From NCBI GenBank assembly GCA_016124895.1, contig WGMU01000036.1, forward strand, positions 1 to 64,000: a stretch of DNA of 64,000 nt, in the 5' to 3' direction. The notes beneath the pieces are model-generated. The model worked only from the letters and a program-made list of their open reading frames with translations. It was not told where the DNA came from and made no database searches. This DNA is from a bacterium. GTDB lineage: Bacteria; Planctomycetota; Planctomycetia; Planctomycetales; Planctomycetaceae. The stretch's first letter is position 1; each line of letters starts with the position of its first letter. Shown in pieces: positions 8,722-18,110 of this stretch. A program made the position numbers and the translations under genes.

Positions 8722-10914
8722 ATGCGCAGTTTCCTCACAGTGTTGATCCTGCTGTTCGCCAGCCTGGCCTCGTCCGTCCGGGCCGAGCGGCCGAACATCG
8801 TCTTCTTCTTCGCCGACGATCAGACCATCAGCACGCTGGGCTGCTACGGGAACCCGATCATCCAGACGCCGAATATCGACGCCCTGGCCGGACGCGGCAC
8901 GAGGTTCAACAACGCGTTCGTCAGTCATTCGATCTGCTGGGTCAGCCGGACAACAATCCTGACTGGCCTGACCGGACGCAGCTACGGCACGGCAGCTACC
9001 CCTGAACTGGCTCGCGCCGACGCCGTCGCGACGCTGTACTCCGACCTGCTCCGCGAGGCTGGCTACCGCACCGGCTATTTCGGCAAGTGGCACGCGCAAC
9101 TGCCGAACGGCTACCGGCGGGAGGATCACTTCGATGAGTTCGAAGCGATCGGACGCAACCCGTATTACAAGCCGCAGGTCGACGGCAGCCTCCGGCACGA
9201 GACCGACCTGGTCGTTGACCGCGGCATCGAGTTTCTGAAGTCCCAGCCGAAGGACAAGCCGTTTGCACTCAACATGTGGTTCAACGCGGGGCACGCGGAA
9301 GACAGCGACCGCCGGCCGGGCATCGGTCACTTTCCCTGGCCGCAGGCCGTCGACGGGATGTACGACGACGTCGAGATCGGTCCGCCGCGACTGAACGCCC
9401 CGCAGATCTTCGACGCTCTGCCCGAGTTCCTGAAGACGACCATCAACCGGGAACGCTACTTCTGGCGGTGGAACACGGACGAGAAGTACCGTATCAACAT
9501 TCGCGCTTACTACCGGATGATCAGCGGCATTGATCACGCGATCGGTCGGTTCATGGCGGAACTCGAAAAGGCGGGCCTGGCGGACAACACCATCATCGTT
9601 TACTCGGCCGACAACGGTTACTACATGGGTAACCGCGGCCTGGCCGGCAAATGGACGCACTACGAAGAGTCGTTGCGCGTCCCGCTGATTGTTGCCGATC
9701 CGCGCGTGCCTGCCGATCAGAAGGGCAAAGTCACCGATGCGATCGCACTGAATCTTGACCTGCCGGCGACGTTCCTCGACTGGGCCGGAGTCGACGTGCC
9801 GCAGCGTTACCAGGGCCGCAGTCTGCATCCAGTCGTCTCGTCCGCTCATCCGAAAGACTGGCGGACAGAGACGTTTCACGAACACTTTGCCGTGCGAAAC
9901 CGCATCCCGGCCTTCGAAGGGCTGCGGAACGAGCGGTTCAAGTACGTCCGCTACTTCGATCACGGCGGCTACGAGTTTCTGCACGACCTGAAGAACGACC
10001 CCGACGAACTGGTCAACCTGGCGAGCAATCCGAAACACACCGACACGCTGCAGGCGATGCGCGAACGCACGACGAAACGAGTTGCCGAACTCGGCGGCCC
10101 GCTCGACCCGCTCAAAGGCAGCTTCAACGCCTCGACCGTTCCTCATCCGGAAGCGTCGGCGCTGGTCAGCTCGGGCGCCGGGCCGGACGGGTTTGTCCGT
10201 GTCTTTGACGGCAAGTCGCTGCGAGGCTGGGAGGGAGACCGCAAATACTGGTCTGTCAAAGACGGCGCTCTGACGGGCGTGACCGACGGCTCACTGAAGA
10301 TGAACCGTTTCATCACCTGGACCCACTCGACGATCCGCAACTTCGACCTGCGCGTCAAAGTCAAAGTGACCGCAGGTGGCAACAGCGGCATCCAGTACCG
10401 AGGCCTCTCGCGCCCCGACCTGGGCCTCGACATCGTCACCGGTTACCAGTGCGACGTCGTCGCGAATGTCCCGCAGTACAACGGGATGCTCTACGAGGAG
10501 CGCGGCCGCCGCATCCTCTCGCACACCGGTGAGAAGGTGATTGTCGACACTGACGGTCAACCGTGGGTTGTCGGCCAGATGCCGCTCAAGGAGTTCGCTT
10601 CGGACGAGTGGCACGATTTCCGCGTTCTGGTCGAGGGCAACCACCACCAGCACTGGATCGACGGCCATCAGACGGCGGACCTGATCGACTTCGACGAGCA
10701 AGGCCGCTCGCTGGAAGGCGTGCTCGCCGTGCAGGTTCACGTCGGCCCGGCCATGACGATCCAATACAAGGACTTCCGCATCAAACACCTGCCGGACAAT
10801 TTGCCGCTGCTGAAACCGGAAGACTACCCGATCGCTGGCGACGCCTATGGAGTCCGACCGCAAGGCAAGCTCCCCAAAGACTGGAAGGCCCCGATCTACG
10901 GCGAACGAAAGTAG
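8722..10914 (+). CDS. Exported sulfatase fused to a C-terminal DUF1080 (3-keto-disaccharide hydrolase-like) domain
   Basis: 730 residues. The signal peptide spans about residues 1-23 (cleavage near SVRA-ER). The sulfatase domain, about 24-460, begins RPNIVFFFADDQ with the metal-binding Asp pair and has YSADNGYYMG for the second metal-binding DN. The formylglycine site is C72 in ICWVSRTTILTG: Cys and Arg are in place, but the usual Pro (C-x-P-S-R) is Val. A DUF1080 jelly-roll domain follows from about residue 487 (FVRVFDGKSLRGWEG, GNSGIQYRG, VLVEGNHHQHWIDG), a family of laminarinase-like or 3-keto-glycoside-acting domains. The fusion suggests an enzyme acting on sulfated glycans. A planctomycete cytochrome gene follows about 100 bases later on the same strand. 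Confidence 0.9.
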   Translation: MRSFLTVLILLFASLASSVRAERPNIVFFFADDQTISTLGCYGNPIIQTPNIDALAGRGTRFNNAFVSHSICWVSRTTILTGLTGRSYGTAATPELARADAVATLYSDLLREAGYRTGYFGKWHAQLPNGYRREDHFDEFEAIGRNPYYKPQVDGSLRHETDLVVDRGIEFLKSQPKDKPFALNMWFNAGHAEDSDRRPGIGHFPWPQAVDGMYDDVEIGPPRLNAPQIFDALPEFLKTTINRERYFWRWNTDEKYRINIRAYYRMISGIDHAIGRFMAELEKAGLADNTIIVYSADNGYYMGNRGLAGKWTHYEESLRVPLIVADPRVPADQKGKVTDAIALNLDLPATFLDWAGVDVPQRYQGRSLHPVVSSAHPKDWRTETFHEHFAVRNRIPAFEGLRNERFKYVRYFDHGGYEFLHDLKNDPDELVNLASNPKHTDTLQAMRERTTKRVAELGGPLDPLKGSFNASTVPHPEASALVSSGAGPDGFVRVFDGKSLRGWEGDRKYWSVKDGALTGVTDGSLKMNRFITWTHSTIRNFDLRVKVKVTAGGNSGIQYRGLSRPDLGLDIVTGYQCDVVANVPQYNGMLYEERGRRILSHTGEKVIVDTDGQPWVVGQMPLKEFASDEWHDFRVLVEGNHHQHWIDGHQTADLIDFDEQGRSLEGVLAVQVHVGPAMTIQYKDFRIKHLPDNLPLLKPEDYPIAGDAYGVRPQGKLPKDWKAPIYGERK

Positions 10915-10922
10915 CAGGCCAG

Positions 10923-10954
10923 GCAGGCCGGACCGAGCGCTGCGAGTTCCGGCA
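10923..10954. repeat. Intergenic repeat, copy 1 (shared with 32217)
   Basis: A 32-base unit beginning GCAGGCCGGACCGAG and ending GCGAGTTCCGGCA. The ends GCCGGA and TTCCGGC can pair, giving a hairpin. A copy identical at all but two central positions lies at 32217-32248. It begins 9 bases after the sulfatase stop codon, before the cytochrome gene. Confidence 0.65.
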
Positions 10955-11018
10955 CGGTCGCCTGTCGAGTCGCAGTTTGCCGGGGCATTGCCACGAATCA
11001 CAGAAAGCTCACGCAGAA

Positions 11019-13715
11019 ATGATCAGCGTCCGAAAAGCCCGCTGTCTCGTATCGCTTGCGATCCTGCTGTGCTCCCTGAGCAGCGTCGCTCTGGGACAGA
11101 ACAGCGAAAACGAGACGGCATCACTCTCACTTGAAGAACTGAAAGCCGCCGGGGCCGCTCGATCGAGTTACCGGAAGCTGCAGCGTCGATCCGTCAATAC
11201 TGACACGCCCGAGCCGCAACTCGCGACGTTTCGGCAGGATATCGAGCCGATCCTCAAGGCGGTCTGCGTCGCCTGCCACGGTCCGGATCTGCAGGAAGGT
11301 AATATCCGGATCGATACGCTCAATCCCGATCTGCTGCATGGAGACGACATCGCCTGGTGGCTCGAAATCATGGCCGTGCTGAGCAAAGGCGAAATGCCGC
11401 CGGTCGACGCAGACGAACTGGCCGATGCCGACCGCAGCAAACTGGTCGACTGGCTCTCATCCGAGATTCTGGTCGCTTCGCAAGTCCGTCGGGCCAGACA
11501 GGGGCACTCGTCCTTTCGTCGGATGACGCGGTATGAGTACCGCTACGCGCTGCAGGATCTGCTTGGACTGACATACGACTTTGCTCGCGACCTGCCGCCG
11601 GAAGCCGCTTCGGAAGACGGCTTCCAGAACAGTTCCGAAATGCTGCACATGACGGCAGCTCAGTTTGGCTATTACCGCGAACTCGCCCGTGACGCCCTGC
11701 TGGCAGCGACGGTGCGCGGCGAACAGCCGGCGCTGCTCGAATGGGGCATCTCGATGGAAGAGGCTTCCGCCGATTCGTGGGCAGAGTACGGACAGGAGCA
11801 GGAGAAAATTCGTCAGCAGCACAAAGACGATCCCGAGAAGCTGAAACAGGAACTCGAACAGCTCGCCGAGAAACACCAGGGCCGCCTCGGCGCCGCGCAT
11901 TACAAGGACCTGACAACCGGTCTCGTGATGCGGGCCGAGTGGCGCTACAACGGAGCGAAATTTGCCTTCCTGCCGCAGAGCGGGCATCCGGAGACGCCAG
12001 CCGTTGCTGGCCGCGTCGCCATTATTCCGCGCGGGCAGAAGCTGATTGTCGAGCTGGGGGATCAGATTCCCGAAACCGGCACATTGCGGGTCCGTGTGCG
12101 CGCCTGCCGGGCGTCCCCTGATGATGCCGGCATTCCCAGCCTGCAACTGGAGTTCGGCTGGCAGGCCAGTAACGACTCGCAGGCGTCTGTCCGGATCAGC
12201 GACCACGATCTGGCGATTGACGCGGCACAGGGCGAGCCGCAGTTCTATCAATGGGAGATCCCGCTGAGGGAAGTCTATCCGCGCAATTCGGTGCGGAAGA
12301 TCTCGAAGATGGGTGACCTGCCCAGTCCGTCTGAGTACCTGAAGTTCGTCAACAGCTCGGTCTCGCAGGGCGATATTCAGATCGATTATGTCGAGGTCAC
12401 CGCCCCGGTTTACGCGCAGTGGCCTCCTGCATCGCACCGTCGAATTTTTATCGACAGCCCGAACAGGGCCGACGAAGACGAAGCGGTTTACGCCCGAGAA
12501 GTTCTGACGAACCTGATGACGCGCGCCTGGCGGCGGCGAGTGACGGTCGCTGAAGTTGACCAGAAGCTGGCTCTGTTCACGAAGATTCGCCCTGAATGCG
12601 AAGACTTCCAGGCAGCGATGATTGAAGTCCTGTCAACCGTGCTTTCGTCGCCGAAATTCCTCTACCTCGTGCAGGCTGACCCCGGTCAGTCGCCGACGGA
12701 CAAACTGAGTTCCGACGAACTCGCAACGCGACTGTCGATGTTTCTGTGGTGCAGCATCCCGGATTCTGAGTTGCTCGACCTGGCTGCCAGTGGTCGGCTG
12801 AGTGACCACGATGTTCTGACCAGCCAGGTCGATCGAATGCTGGCTGATCCGCGAGCCCGACGGTTCTCGGAGCAATTCGTCCGCCAGTGGCTCGGAATGC
12901 AGTTACTCGATTTCCTGCAGGTTGATCGGAAGGCGTATCCGCAGTTCGATCCGTCACTCAAGGACGCGATGCTGGCAGAACCCGTCGCGTTCTTTCACGA
13001 AGCCCTGTCCGGCAACCATAGCGTGCTGGACTTTTTGCACGCGGACTACACGCTGGTGAACGAGCGGCTGGCCCGGCATTACGGAATCAATGGCGTCTTT
13101 GGTAACGAGTTTCGTCGTGTCAGTCTCGAACCGCAGCAGCGCCGCGGCGGTCTGCTGACTCAGGCTGGCCTGCTGGCGATGAATTCCGACGGCAAGGATT
13201 CGCATCCGCTTAAACGCGGCATCTGGATGCTCGAACGTCTGCTCAACGACCCGCCACCGCCACCGCCGCCCGCCGTGCCGCGGATCGACCTTGCCGATCC
13301 GGAAATCGCAAAACTTACACTGAAGCAGCGCATCGAGAATCATCGTAATCAGGCGGCGTGCCGGTCTTGTCACGAGAAGATTGATCCGTGGGGCATCGCT
13401 CTCGAAAACTTCGATGCCGCCGGAAGCTGGCGCAGCGAAATCGCCGGCAAACCCGTTGACGCAGCCAGCCAGTTGTTCAACGGCCAGAGGCTCGACGGCA
13501 TCGATGGCTTGAAGCGGTTTCTGTTGACGAACCGCCAGGACCAGTTTGCCCGCGCACTGACACACAAACTGACGACCTACGCCCTCGGTCGCCCCCTGAC
13601 GTTCGGGGATCGCTCCGGCGTCGACCAGATCACTGCCGATCTGCGTCAACGGAGCGACGGTCTCGCGACGCTGGTCACGTTGATCGTCACCAGTGACCTG
13701 TTTCAGTCGAAGTAA
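11019..13715 (+). CDS. Planctomycete cytochrome C protein (DUF1587/1595/1592/1588/1585 type)
   Basis: 898 residues counted from the ATG at 11019, which starts a clean signal peptide (SLAILLCSLSSVALGQ); the frame is open further upstream only because the sequence is GC-rich. A first c-haem motif CVACH sits at residues 83-87 (PSCyt1 domain). It is followed by RRMTRYEYRYALQDLLGL (DUF1587), a coiled Glu/Lys/Gln-rich insert near 255-300, a central beta-rich region, TRAWRRRVT (DUF1595), RLSMFLWCSIPDSELL (DUF1592), RRGGLLTQAGLLAMNSDG and a proline run (DUF1588), a second haem motif CRSCH at 781-785, and a DUF1585 end (TYALGRPLTFGD). It is predicted to be exported; the redox role is inferred from the haem motifs. 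This type is often paired with DUF1552, but none is adjacent here. Confidence 0.9.
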   Translation: MISVRKARCLVSLAILLCSLSSVALGQNSENETASLSLEELKAAGAARSSYRKLQRRSVNTDTPEPQLATFRQDIEPILKAVCVACHGPDLQEGNIRIDTLNPDLLHGDDIAWWLEIMAVLSKGEMPPVDADELADADRSKLVDWLSSEILVASQVRRARQGHSSFRRMTRYEYRYALQDLLGLTYDFARDLPPEAASEDGFQNSSEMLHMTAAQFGYYRELARDALLAATVRGEQPALLEWGISMEEASADSWAEYGQEQEKIRQQHKDDPEKLKQELEQLAEKHQGRLGAAHYKDLTTGLVMRAEWRYNGAKFAFLPQSGHPETPAVAGRVAIIPRGQKLIVELGDQIPETGTLRVRVRACRASPDDAGIPSLQLEFGWQASNDSQASVRISDHDLAIDAAQGEPQFYQWEIPLREVYPRNSVRKISKMGDLPSPSEYLKFVNSSVSQGDIQIDYVEVTAPVYAQWPPASHRRIFIDSPNRADEDEAVYAREVLTNLMTRAWRRRVTVAEVDQKLALFTKIRPECEDFQAAMIEVLSTVLSSPKFLYLVQADPGQSPTDKLSSDELATRLSMFLWCSIPDSELLDLAASGRLSDHDVLTSQVDRMLADPRARRFSEQFVRQWLGMQLLDFLQVDRKAYPQFDPSLKDAMLAEPVAFFHEALSGNHSVLDFLHADYTLVNERLARHYGINGVFGNEFRRVSLEPQQRRGGLLTQAGLLAMNSDGKDSHPLKRGIWMLERLLNDPPPPPPPAVPRIDLADPEIAKLTLKQRIENHRNQAACRSCHEKIDPWGIALENFDAAGSWRSEIAGKPVDAASQLFNGQRLDGIDGLKRFLLTNRQDQFARALTHKLTTYALGRPLTFGDRSGVDQITADLRQRSDGLATLVTLIVTSDLFQSK

Positions 13716-14003
13716 CATCACAGCCCCGCTGAGCGACAGGCATTCGCTGGACGGAGCGACGCCGGTGGACTTCTCAGGCCGCGTTGGAATGAGTCACGGA
13801 TTCCGGATTGAGGGTCGGCGACGAGACCGGTTTCAAAGCCAGGCAGGACCACTCGCTCGTTGCCTGTCCGTGGAAGTCAGGCTCATTTCCAGGCTAACGT
13901 TCCGCTCGTTCAACCGAATCCCTGCGGCGGAGAGTCAGAACCAGAACTGGCTCAACCGCCAGCCATTCCTGACGACAACGACACCCCTCACTGGATCCGT
14001 TCC

Positions 14004-14885
14004 ATGACCGACCGCGCACGCACCGAGTACCGCTACGAGAAACTGACCTGGCCGGAAATCAATGACGCCGTCGATCTGGGTAAGGTCTGCATCGTGCCCT
14101 GCGGAGCCGTCGAGCAACACGGGCCTCATCTGCCGCTTGACGTCGATCTGGTCTGCCCGCTGGGCGTCGCGAATCTTGCGGGTCAGACGGCTCCGGAAGA
14201 CATCCTCGTCCTGCCGATTATCAGCTATGGCTACACCGGCCACGTCATGGACTTTCCTGGCACGATCAACTGCCACTTCGAGCACTTCATGCGGATGGTG
14301 CTCGACGTCGCGAAGTCGTTGGCCTATCACGGCTTCAAGAAGATCATTCTGCTGAACGGGCACGGCTCGAACATGCCGAACCTGAACCTGGTCGCGCGGC
14401 GAGCGAATCTGGAGACCGACGCCGAATGCGTGCTCACCGGCTGGTGGGAACTGCTGTCTGTCGATCCGGAATTCATGCCGCGGTGGCGTGAGAGCAAGTT
14501 CCCTGGCGGCATCGCTCACGCCTGTGAACTTGAGACCTCAATGTACCTGTACCTCGACGGCGACAACGTGCGGAAAGACAAAATCAAGAACGGCGTCATC
14601 AGCTTCAACGAGGACAACAGCCCGTTCAATTACGTCGATCTGTACGCGCAGGGACCGGGCACGGTCGTCTCATGGACCAGCAGCTACAGCGACACAGGTG
14701 TACTCGGCGAGGCGGAACTGGCCACCGCCGAGAAAGGCAAAGAGGCCTGCGAGGAAGCCGCGAAGCAACTCGTCGATTACGTGCGGTACTTCAAGAATCG
14801 TCCAAAGGACCAGCGCAAAGATCTGCATCGCACGCCGCCGACCATGCCGATTCCCTGGGGACAGAGGGACATTTCCGAGCTGTGA
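14004..14885 (+). CDS. Creatininase-family amidohydrolase
   Basis: 293 residues from the ATG at 14004; the frame continues upstream to 13860 but the conserved region starts shortly after this Met. Metal ligands are recognisable in GAVEQHGPHLPLDVD (E37, H39, D46/D48), in NGHGSN (about residues 116-121) and in HACELETS (about 172-179). The family comprises zinc or manganese amidohydrolases such as creatininase and the pterin-related ArfB and MftE enzymes; the substrate here is unknown. The protein has no signal peptide and is probably cytoplasmic. The SSS-family transporter gene starts 87 bases downstream on the same strand, so uptake and hydrolysis of one compound is plausible. A REP-like pair occupies most of that 87-base gap. 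Confidence 0.85.
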   Translation: MTDRARTEYRYEKLTWPEINDAVDLGKVCIVPCGAVEQHGPHLPLDVDLVCPLGVANLAGQTAPEDILVLPIISYGYTGHVMDFPGTINCHFEHFMRMVLDVAKSLAYHGFKKIILLNGHGSNMPNLNLVARRANLETDAECVLTGWWELLSVDPEFMPRWRESKFPGGIAHACELETSMYLYLDGDNVRKDKIKNGVISFNEDNSPFNYVDLYAQGPGTVVSWTSSYSDTGVLGEAELATAEKGKEACEEAAKQLVDYVRYFKNRPKDQRKDLHRTPPTMPIPWGQRDISEL

Positions 14886-14893
14886 CACCGCGC

Positions 14894-14953
14894 GTAGGGC
14901 CGGTTCCCACCGGCCGAAATCGCTCACGTTCCATCGGCCGGCAGGAACCGGCC
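14894..14953. repeat. Inverted pair of GTAG-tagged REP-like hairpins
   Basis: GTAG (14894-14897) is directly followed by the hairpin GGCCGGT-TCCC-ACCGGCC (14898-14915). Twenty bases later GGCCGGCAGGAACCGGCC (14936-14953) is an inverted, slightly diverged copy: its reverse complement reads GGCCGGTTCCTGCCGGCC. This is the layout of a bacterial interspersed mosaic element. It lies between the creatininase stop and the transporter start, about 20 bases upstream of the latter. Confidence 0.7.
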
Positions 14954-14972
14954 TTGCCTTCGCGGAACATTG

Positions 14973-16616
14973 ATGACGACTCTCGACTGGCTCATTGTTC
15001 TGATCGTCAACGGGTCGATTATCGCCTACGGGCTGTATCTGGCTCGGGGGACTCACAGCAGCAGCGAATGGTTTCTCGCCAGCCGCACGCTGCCGTGGTG
15101 GGCGGTCGGGCTCTCGATGTTCGCCACGAATGTTGACAACGCAGATCTGGTCGGGGTGACCGGCAAGACGTTTACCGAAGGCATTCACGTCATCACGGTG
15201 TACGCGCTGGGCAGCGCCGTCGGCGGGATCCTGGCCGCGTATTTTCTGGTGCCGGAGATCAGCCGGCTCGGACTTTACACGAACGCAGAGTACCTCGAAG
15301 TCCGTTATGGTCCTTCGGCCCGAATCCTCAGTGCGCTGATTCAGATTCAGTACCGCACCAGTATGCTCGGGATGATGATCTGGTCGACGTTTCTGGTCCT
15401 GACGAAGCTGGTCGACATTCCTGAACCGCTGGCCTGGGGGCTGATTCTGCTGCTGGTGGCTCTGGCCGGCCTTTACACCGCCTGGGGTGGATTAAAGTCA
15501 GTCGTCTGGACGGACTCCGCCCAGGGGATCGTGATGATGGCTGCGGCGATCGTCGTGTTCGTTTCGATCTGGAACGCTGTCGGTGGCTGGTCCGCGCTCG
15601 AAGAGAAACTGCTGGCTGCGGACCAGCGGGACGGTTCGCACCTGGCGGACAAGCTGCACATCGGCGGCTTTCGTGGTGACCACGATGCAGTGTCCCCTTA
15701 CATGGTGGCGCTCGGCTGGACGATTGTCGGAGCCGGTTACTGGACGGTGAACCACACGCAGACGATGCGGCTGATGGGATCGCGGTCGCTCGCGGACATG
15801 AAGTACGCCGCGGTCTTTGGAGTGATCCTCAGTCTCCCGGTGATGATGATCTCGGCCTGTCTGGGAGTGTTCGCGCACGGCATCGACGGTCTGCCTCCGC
15901 ATGAAACTGCCGACGACCTGTACCCGATTCTCGCCAACCAGTTTCTTGGTCCTGGCCTGAAAGGACTGGTCGTCGCCGGCATGGTGGCCGCGGTTGTCAG
16001 CACGTTTGATTCGATGGGCTCGGCGCTGTCGGCGATCTTCACCCGCGATGTCTATGCGCGTCTGATCGCTCCGAACAAATCCGACGAACACTACGTTTTT
16101 GTCGGACGGATCGCGACGGTTGCCGTGCTGCTGATCGGTTTCGCCTATCTGCCCTTCATCTGGAAGCAGGATCACATGCTGAAGGCGTTTACGACGCTGA
16201 TTCCCGTCTTCGTCACGCCGCTGTTCACGATCTATCTGGCCGGAGTGTTTACTCGTCTGCACCGCGGCAGCGGCACGTTTGGTCTGCTCTGTGGCAGCTC
16301 GTACGGTCTGGTCGCTCTGTATGATCGCCAGTTCGCGACGCCACAGATTCTTCCGCACTGGTTCACGGAACTGTGGGTTGCGTACTCGTGGTCAATCGGA
16401 TTCACACTGGTGCCGATGGTCCTCGCCAGCCTCGTCCTGACCCGCTGGAAAGGCGAGGGTGCCGAGCCACGCACGGAAACCGGCTGGCTGCAGCGGTCCC
16501 GCGAAGAGCTGACCGCCTTTCCCGATGCCGAATCAAAAGGTTCTCTCTGGACCTGGCTTTCCGCGATCCTCGTCACCGTCGCGAGCTGCTGGATCGTCTT
16601 TGTCTGGCTCTGGTAG
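14973..16616 (+). CDS. Sodium:solute symporter family (SSS/SLC5) transporter
   Basis: 547 residues from the ATG at 14973 (a TTG sits one codon earlier). About 13 hydrophobic segments are visible, beginning with WLIVLIVNGSIIAYGLYL. Family landmarks are SSSEWFLASRTLPWWAVGLSMFATN at the start of the unwound first core helix, YTAWGGLKSVVWTDSAQG (about residues 168-185), the GLKGLVVAGMVAAVVSTFDS stretch (about 327-346) and the usual TRDVYARLI after it. The family moves sugars, amino acids, nucleosides or vitamins with sodium; the substrate cannot be read. It probably forms a transcription unit with the preceding amidohydrolase. Confidence 0.9.
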   Translation: MTTLDWLIVLIVNGSIIAYGLYLARGTHSSSEWFLASRTLPWWAVGLSMFATNVDNADLVGVTGKTFTEGIHVITVYALGSAVGGILAAYFLVPEISRLGLYTNAEYLEVRYGPSARILSALIQIQYRTSMLGMMIWSTFLVLTKLVDIPEPLAWGLILLLVALAGLYTAWGGLKSVVWTDSAQGIVMMAAAIVVFVSIWNAVGGWSALEEKLLAADQRDGSHLADKLHIGGFRGDHDAVSPYMVALGWTIVGAGYWTVNHTQTMRLMGSRSLADMKYAAVFGVILSLPVMMISACLGVFAHGIDGLPPHETADDLYPILANQFLGPGLKGLVVAGMVAAVVSTFDSMGSALSAIFTRDVYARLIAPNKSDEHYVFVGRIATVAVLLIGFAYLPFIWKQDHMLKAFTTLIPVFVTPLFTIYLAGVFTRLHRGSGTFGLLCGSSYGLVALYDRQFATPQILPHWFTELWVAYSWSIGFTLVPMVLASLVLTRWKGEGAEPRTETGWLQRSREELTAFPDAESKGSLWTWLSAILVTVASCWIVFVWLW

Positions 16617-16739
16617 TGAACCGTCGCAGCATATATTGAACCATCGCAGCGCCCGGAGCCGTGACGCGATCTGCTCAGGCGTCGCAGGCAGTATTGCCGC
16701 CACGCGTCAAGCCAGACACGTTGTCCTGTCAAAGCGAGG

Positions 16740-18074
16740 CTACAGCAGTTCGCGAATGGGCTGGCCGTCGCCGGTGATGCTGGTGGGGCGACCGGTGGAG
16801 TCCTCGTAGTGCGTGCTGAGCGAGATGCCGAGCTGGTGGTAGATTGTTGCACAGAGGTCGAGCGGTGTGGTCAGCCGCTCGTGGACGCCGCCGCCCCACT
16901 TCTCGCTGGCGCCGACGATCTGTCCGCCCTTGACGCCGCCGCCGGCGAGCATCGTCGTGAAACAGTTTGACCAGTGGTCGCGGCCGGCGTGGCCGTTGAT
17001 CAGCGGCGTGCGTCCGAATTCGCCAGCGCAGTAGATCAAAACTTTGTCGAGCATCCCGCGGTCGACAAGGTCTTCAACCAGTGACGCGATTCCGGCATCC
17101 AGCGGCGGCAGGTGTGTTTCCAGGCCGGGCTTGATGTCGTTGTGATGGTCCCAGTAGCCGGTGTTGATCGTCACGCACGAACTGCCGGCCTCGACCAGCC
17201 GCCGTGCCAGCAGAGCACTCTGACCATACTGATGCCGGCCGTAGCGGTCGCGGAGTGCGTCGTCCTCACGACTGAGATCAAACGCTTCACGCACGGCATC
17301 GCCAGCGACCATTTCGAGTGCCTGGGCTTTAAACGCGTCGAGACCTTCGAGCACTCCCGATGAATCGATGTCACGACGGAGCGTGTCGAACTGCTGCAGC
17401 AGGCGCCGTCGATTCTCGACGCTTTTCAACTCCAGCCCCTTCGGCATGGCCAGGTTGGCGACTTTGAAATCCTTCGAGTTCGGATCAGTACCGACCTCAA
17501 ACGGGTTGTACGCTTTGCCCAGATAGACGGCTCCCTGGTAACCGAACGCTTCGGCCTTCGGGATCGCCACATACGGCGGCATGTTGGGCTTCATCGCACC
17601 GACGGTCCGTGCGATGACGGACCCGAATGACGGATGCTGCGCCGCATTGCGGGCGAGTGTCGGACCGAACCGGCCCGTCGCCATCCAGTGGGCCGACGGT
17701 GCGTGAATGCCGTTTTCATGATGCACCGAGCGGACCTGCGAGAGGTGGTGCATCACTTTCGCCTGACGCGGAAATTTCTCCGTCACGGTGACACCGGGCG
17801 CCGACGTCGCGATCGGCTGGTACATCCCGCGGTATTCGGGCGGAGCATCCGGCTTCATGTCGTACGTGTCCTGCTGACTCATGCCTCCGTGCGTCCAGAA
17901 CACGATCAGCGAGCGTCCATTGTCGCGCTGCGAAGAACGGGAATCGTCGGCTGACGCCCGTCCGCGCAGAACATCGGCGAGTCCCAGCCCGAGCAGCGGC
18001 GCACCGAGCTGCAGGAAGTTGCGGCGGCTGAGGCCATCGCAGCAGGAGAATGAACTTCCGGTGAGTTTCAACAT
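16740..18074 (-). CDS. DUF1501 protein with twin-arginine signal
   Basis: 444 residues. The N terminus contains a Tat motif, SRRNFLQLGAPLLGLGL (about residues 16-32). DUF1501 landmarks follow: VFWTHGGMSQQDTYDMKPDAP, VRSVHHENGIHAPSAHWMATG, AGEFGRTPLINGHAGRDHWSN and the C-terminal DLCATIYHQLGIS. DUF1501 proteins have an alkaline-phosphatase/sulfatase-like fold and in planctomycetes are almost always co-encoded with DUF1549/DUF1553 cytochromes; their activity is not established. Here the start is 36 bases after the stop of such a cytochrome gene, forming the last gene of a three-gene unit (PPC protein, cytochrome, DUF1501). Export in folded form is implied by the Tat signal. Confidence 0.9.
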   Translation of the reverse strand: MLKLTGSSFSCCDGLSRRNFLQLGAPLLGLGLADVLRGRASADDSRSSQRDNGRSLIVFWTHGGMSQQDTYDMKPDAPPEYRGMYQPIATSAPGVTVTEKFPRQAKVMHHLSQVRSVHHENGIHAPSAHWMATGRFGPTLARNAAQHPSFGSVIARTVGAMKPNMPPYVAIPKAEAFGYQGAVYLGKAYNPFEVGTDPNSKDFKVANLAMPKGLELKSVENRRRLLQQFDTLRRDIDSSGVLEGLDAFKAQALEMVAGDAVREAFDLSREDDALRDRYGRHQYGQSALLARRLVEAGSSCVTINTGYWDHHNDIKPGLETHLPPLDAGIASLVEDLVDRGMLDKVLIYCAGEFGRTPLINGHAGRDHWSNCFTTMLAGGGVKGGQIVGASEKWGGGVHERLTTPLDLCATIYHQLGISLSTHYEDSTGRPTSITGDGQPIRELL

Positions 18075-18110
18075 GGGAACGCTCTCTTCGAGAACGATGG
18101 TCGGCAGAGT

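Noticed and set aside
8700-8722. A tRNA T-arm-like stretch (ggtggaatcgaacc) before the sulfatase start
   Set aside because: No complementary acceptor, D or anticodon arms could be found around it on either strand.
8491-10146. A 551-codon minus-strand open frame opposite the sulfatase gene
   Set aside because: Sulfatase motifs are unambiguous on the plus strand; the antisense protein is Arg/Val/Asp-rich without motifs.
10563-11018. Upstream extension of the cytochrome gene by 152 codons
   Set aside because: It overlaps the end of the sulfatase gene in another frame; the ATG at 11019 starts a standard signal peptide.
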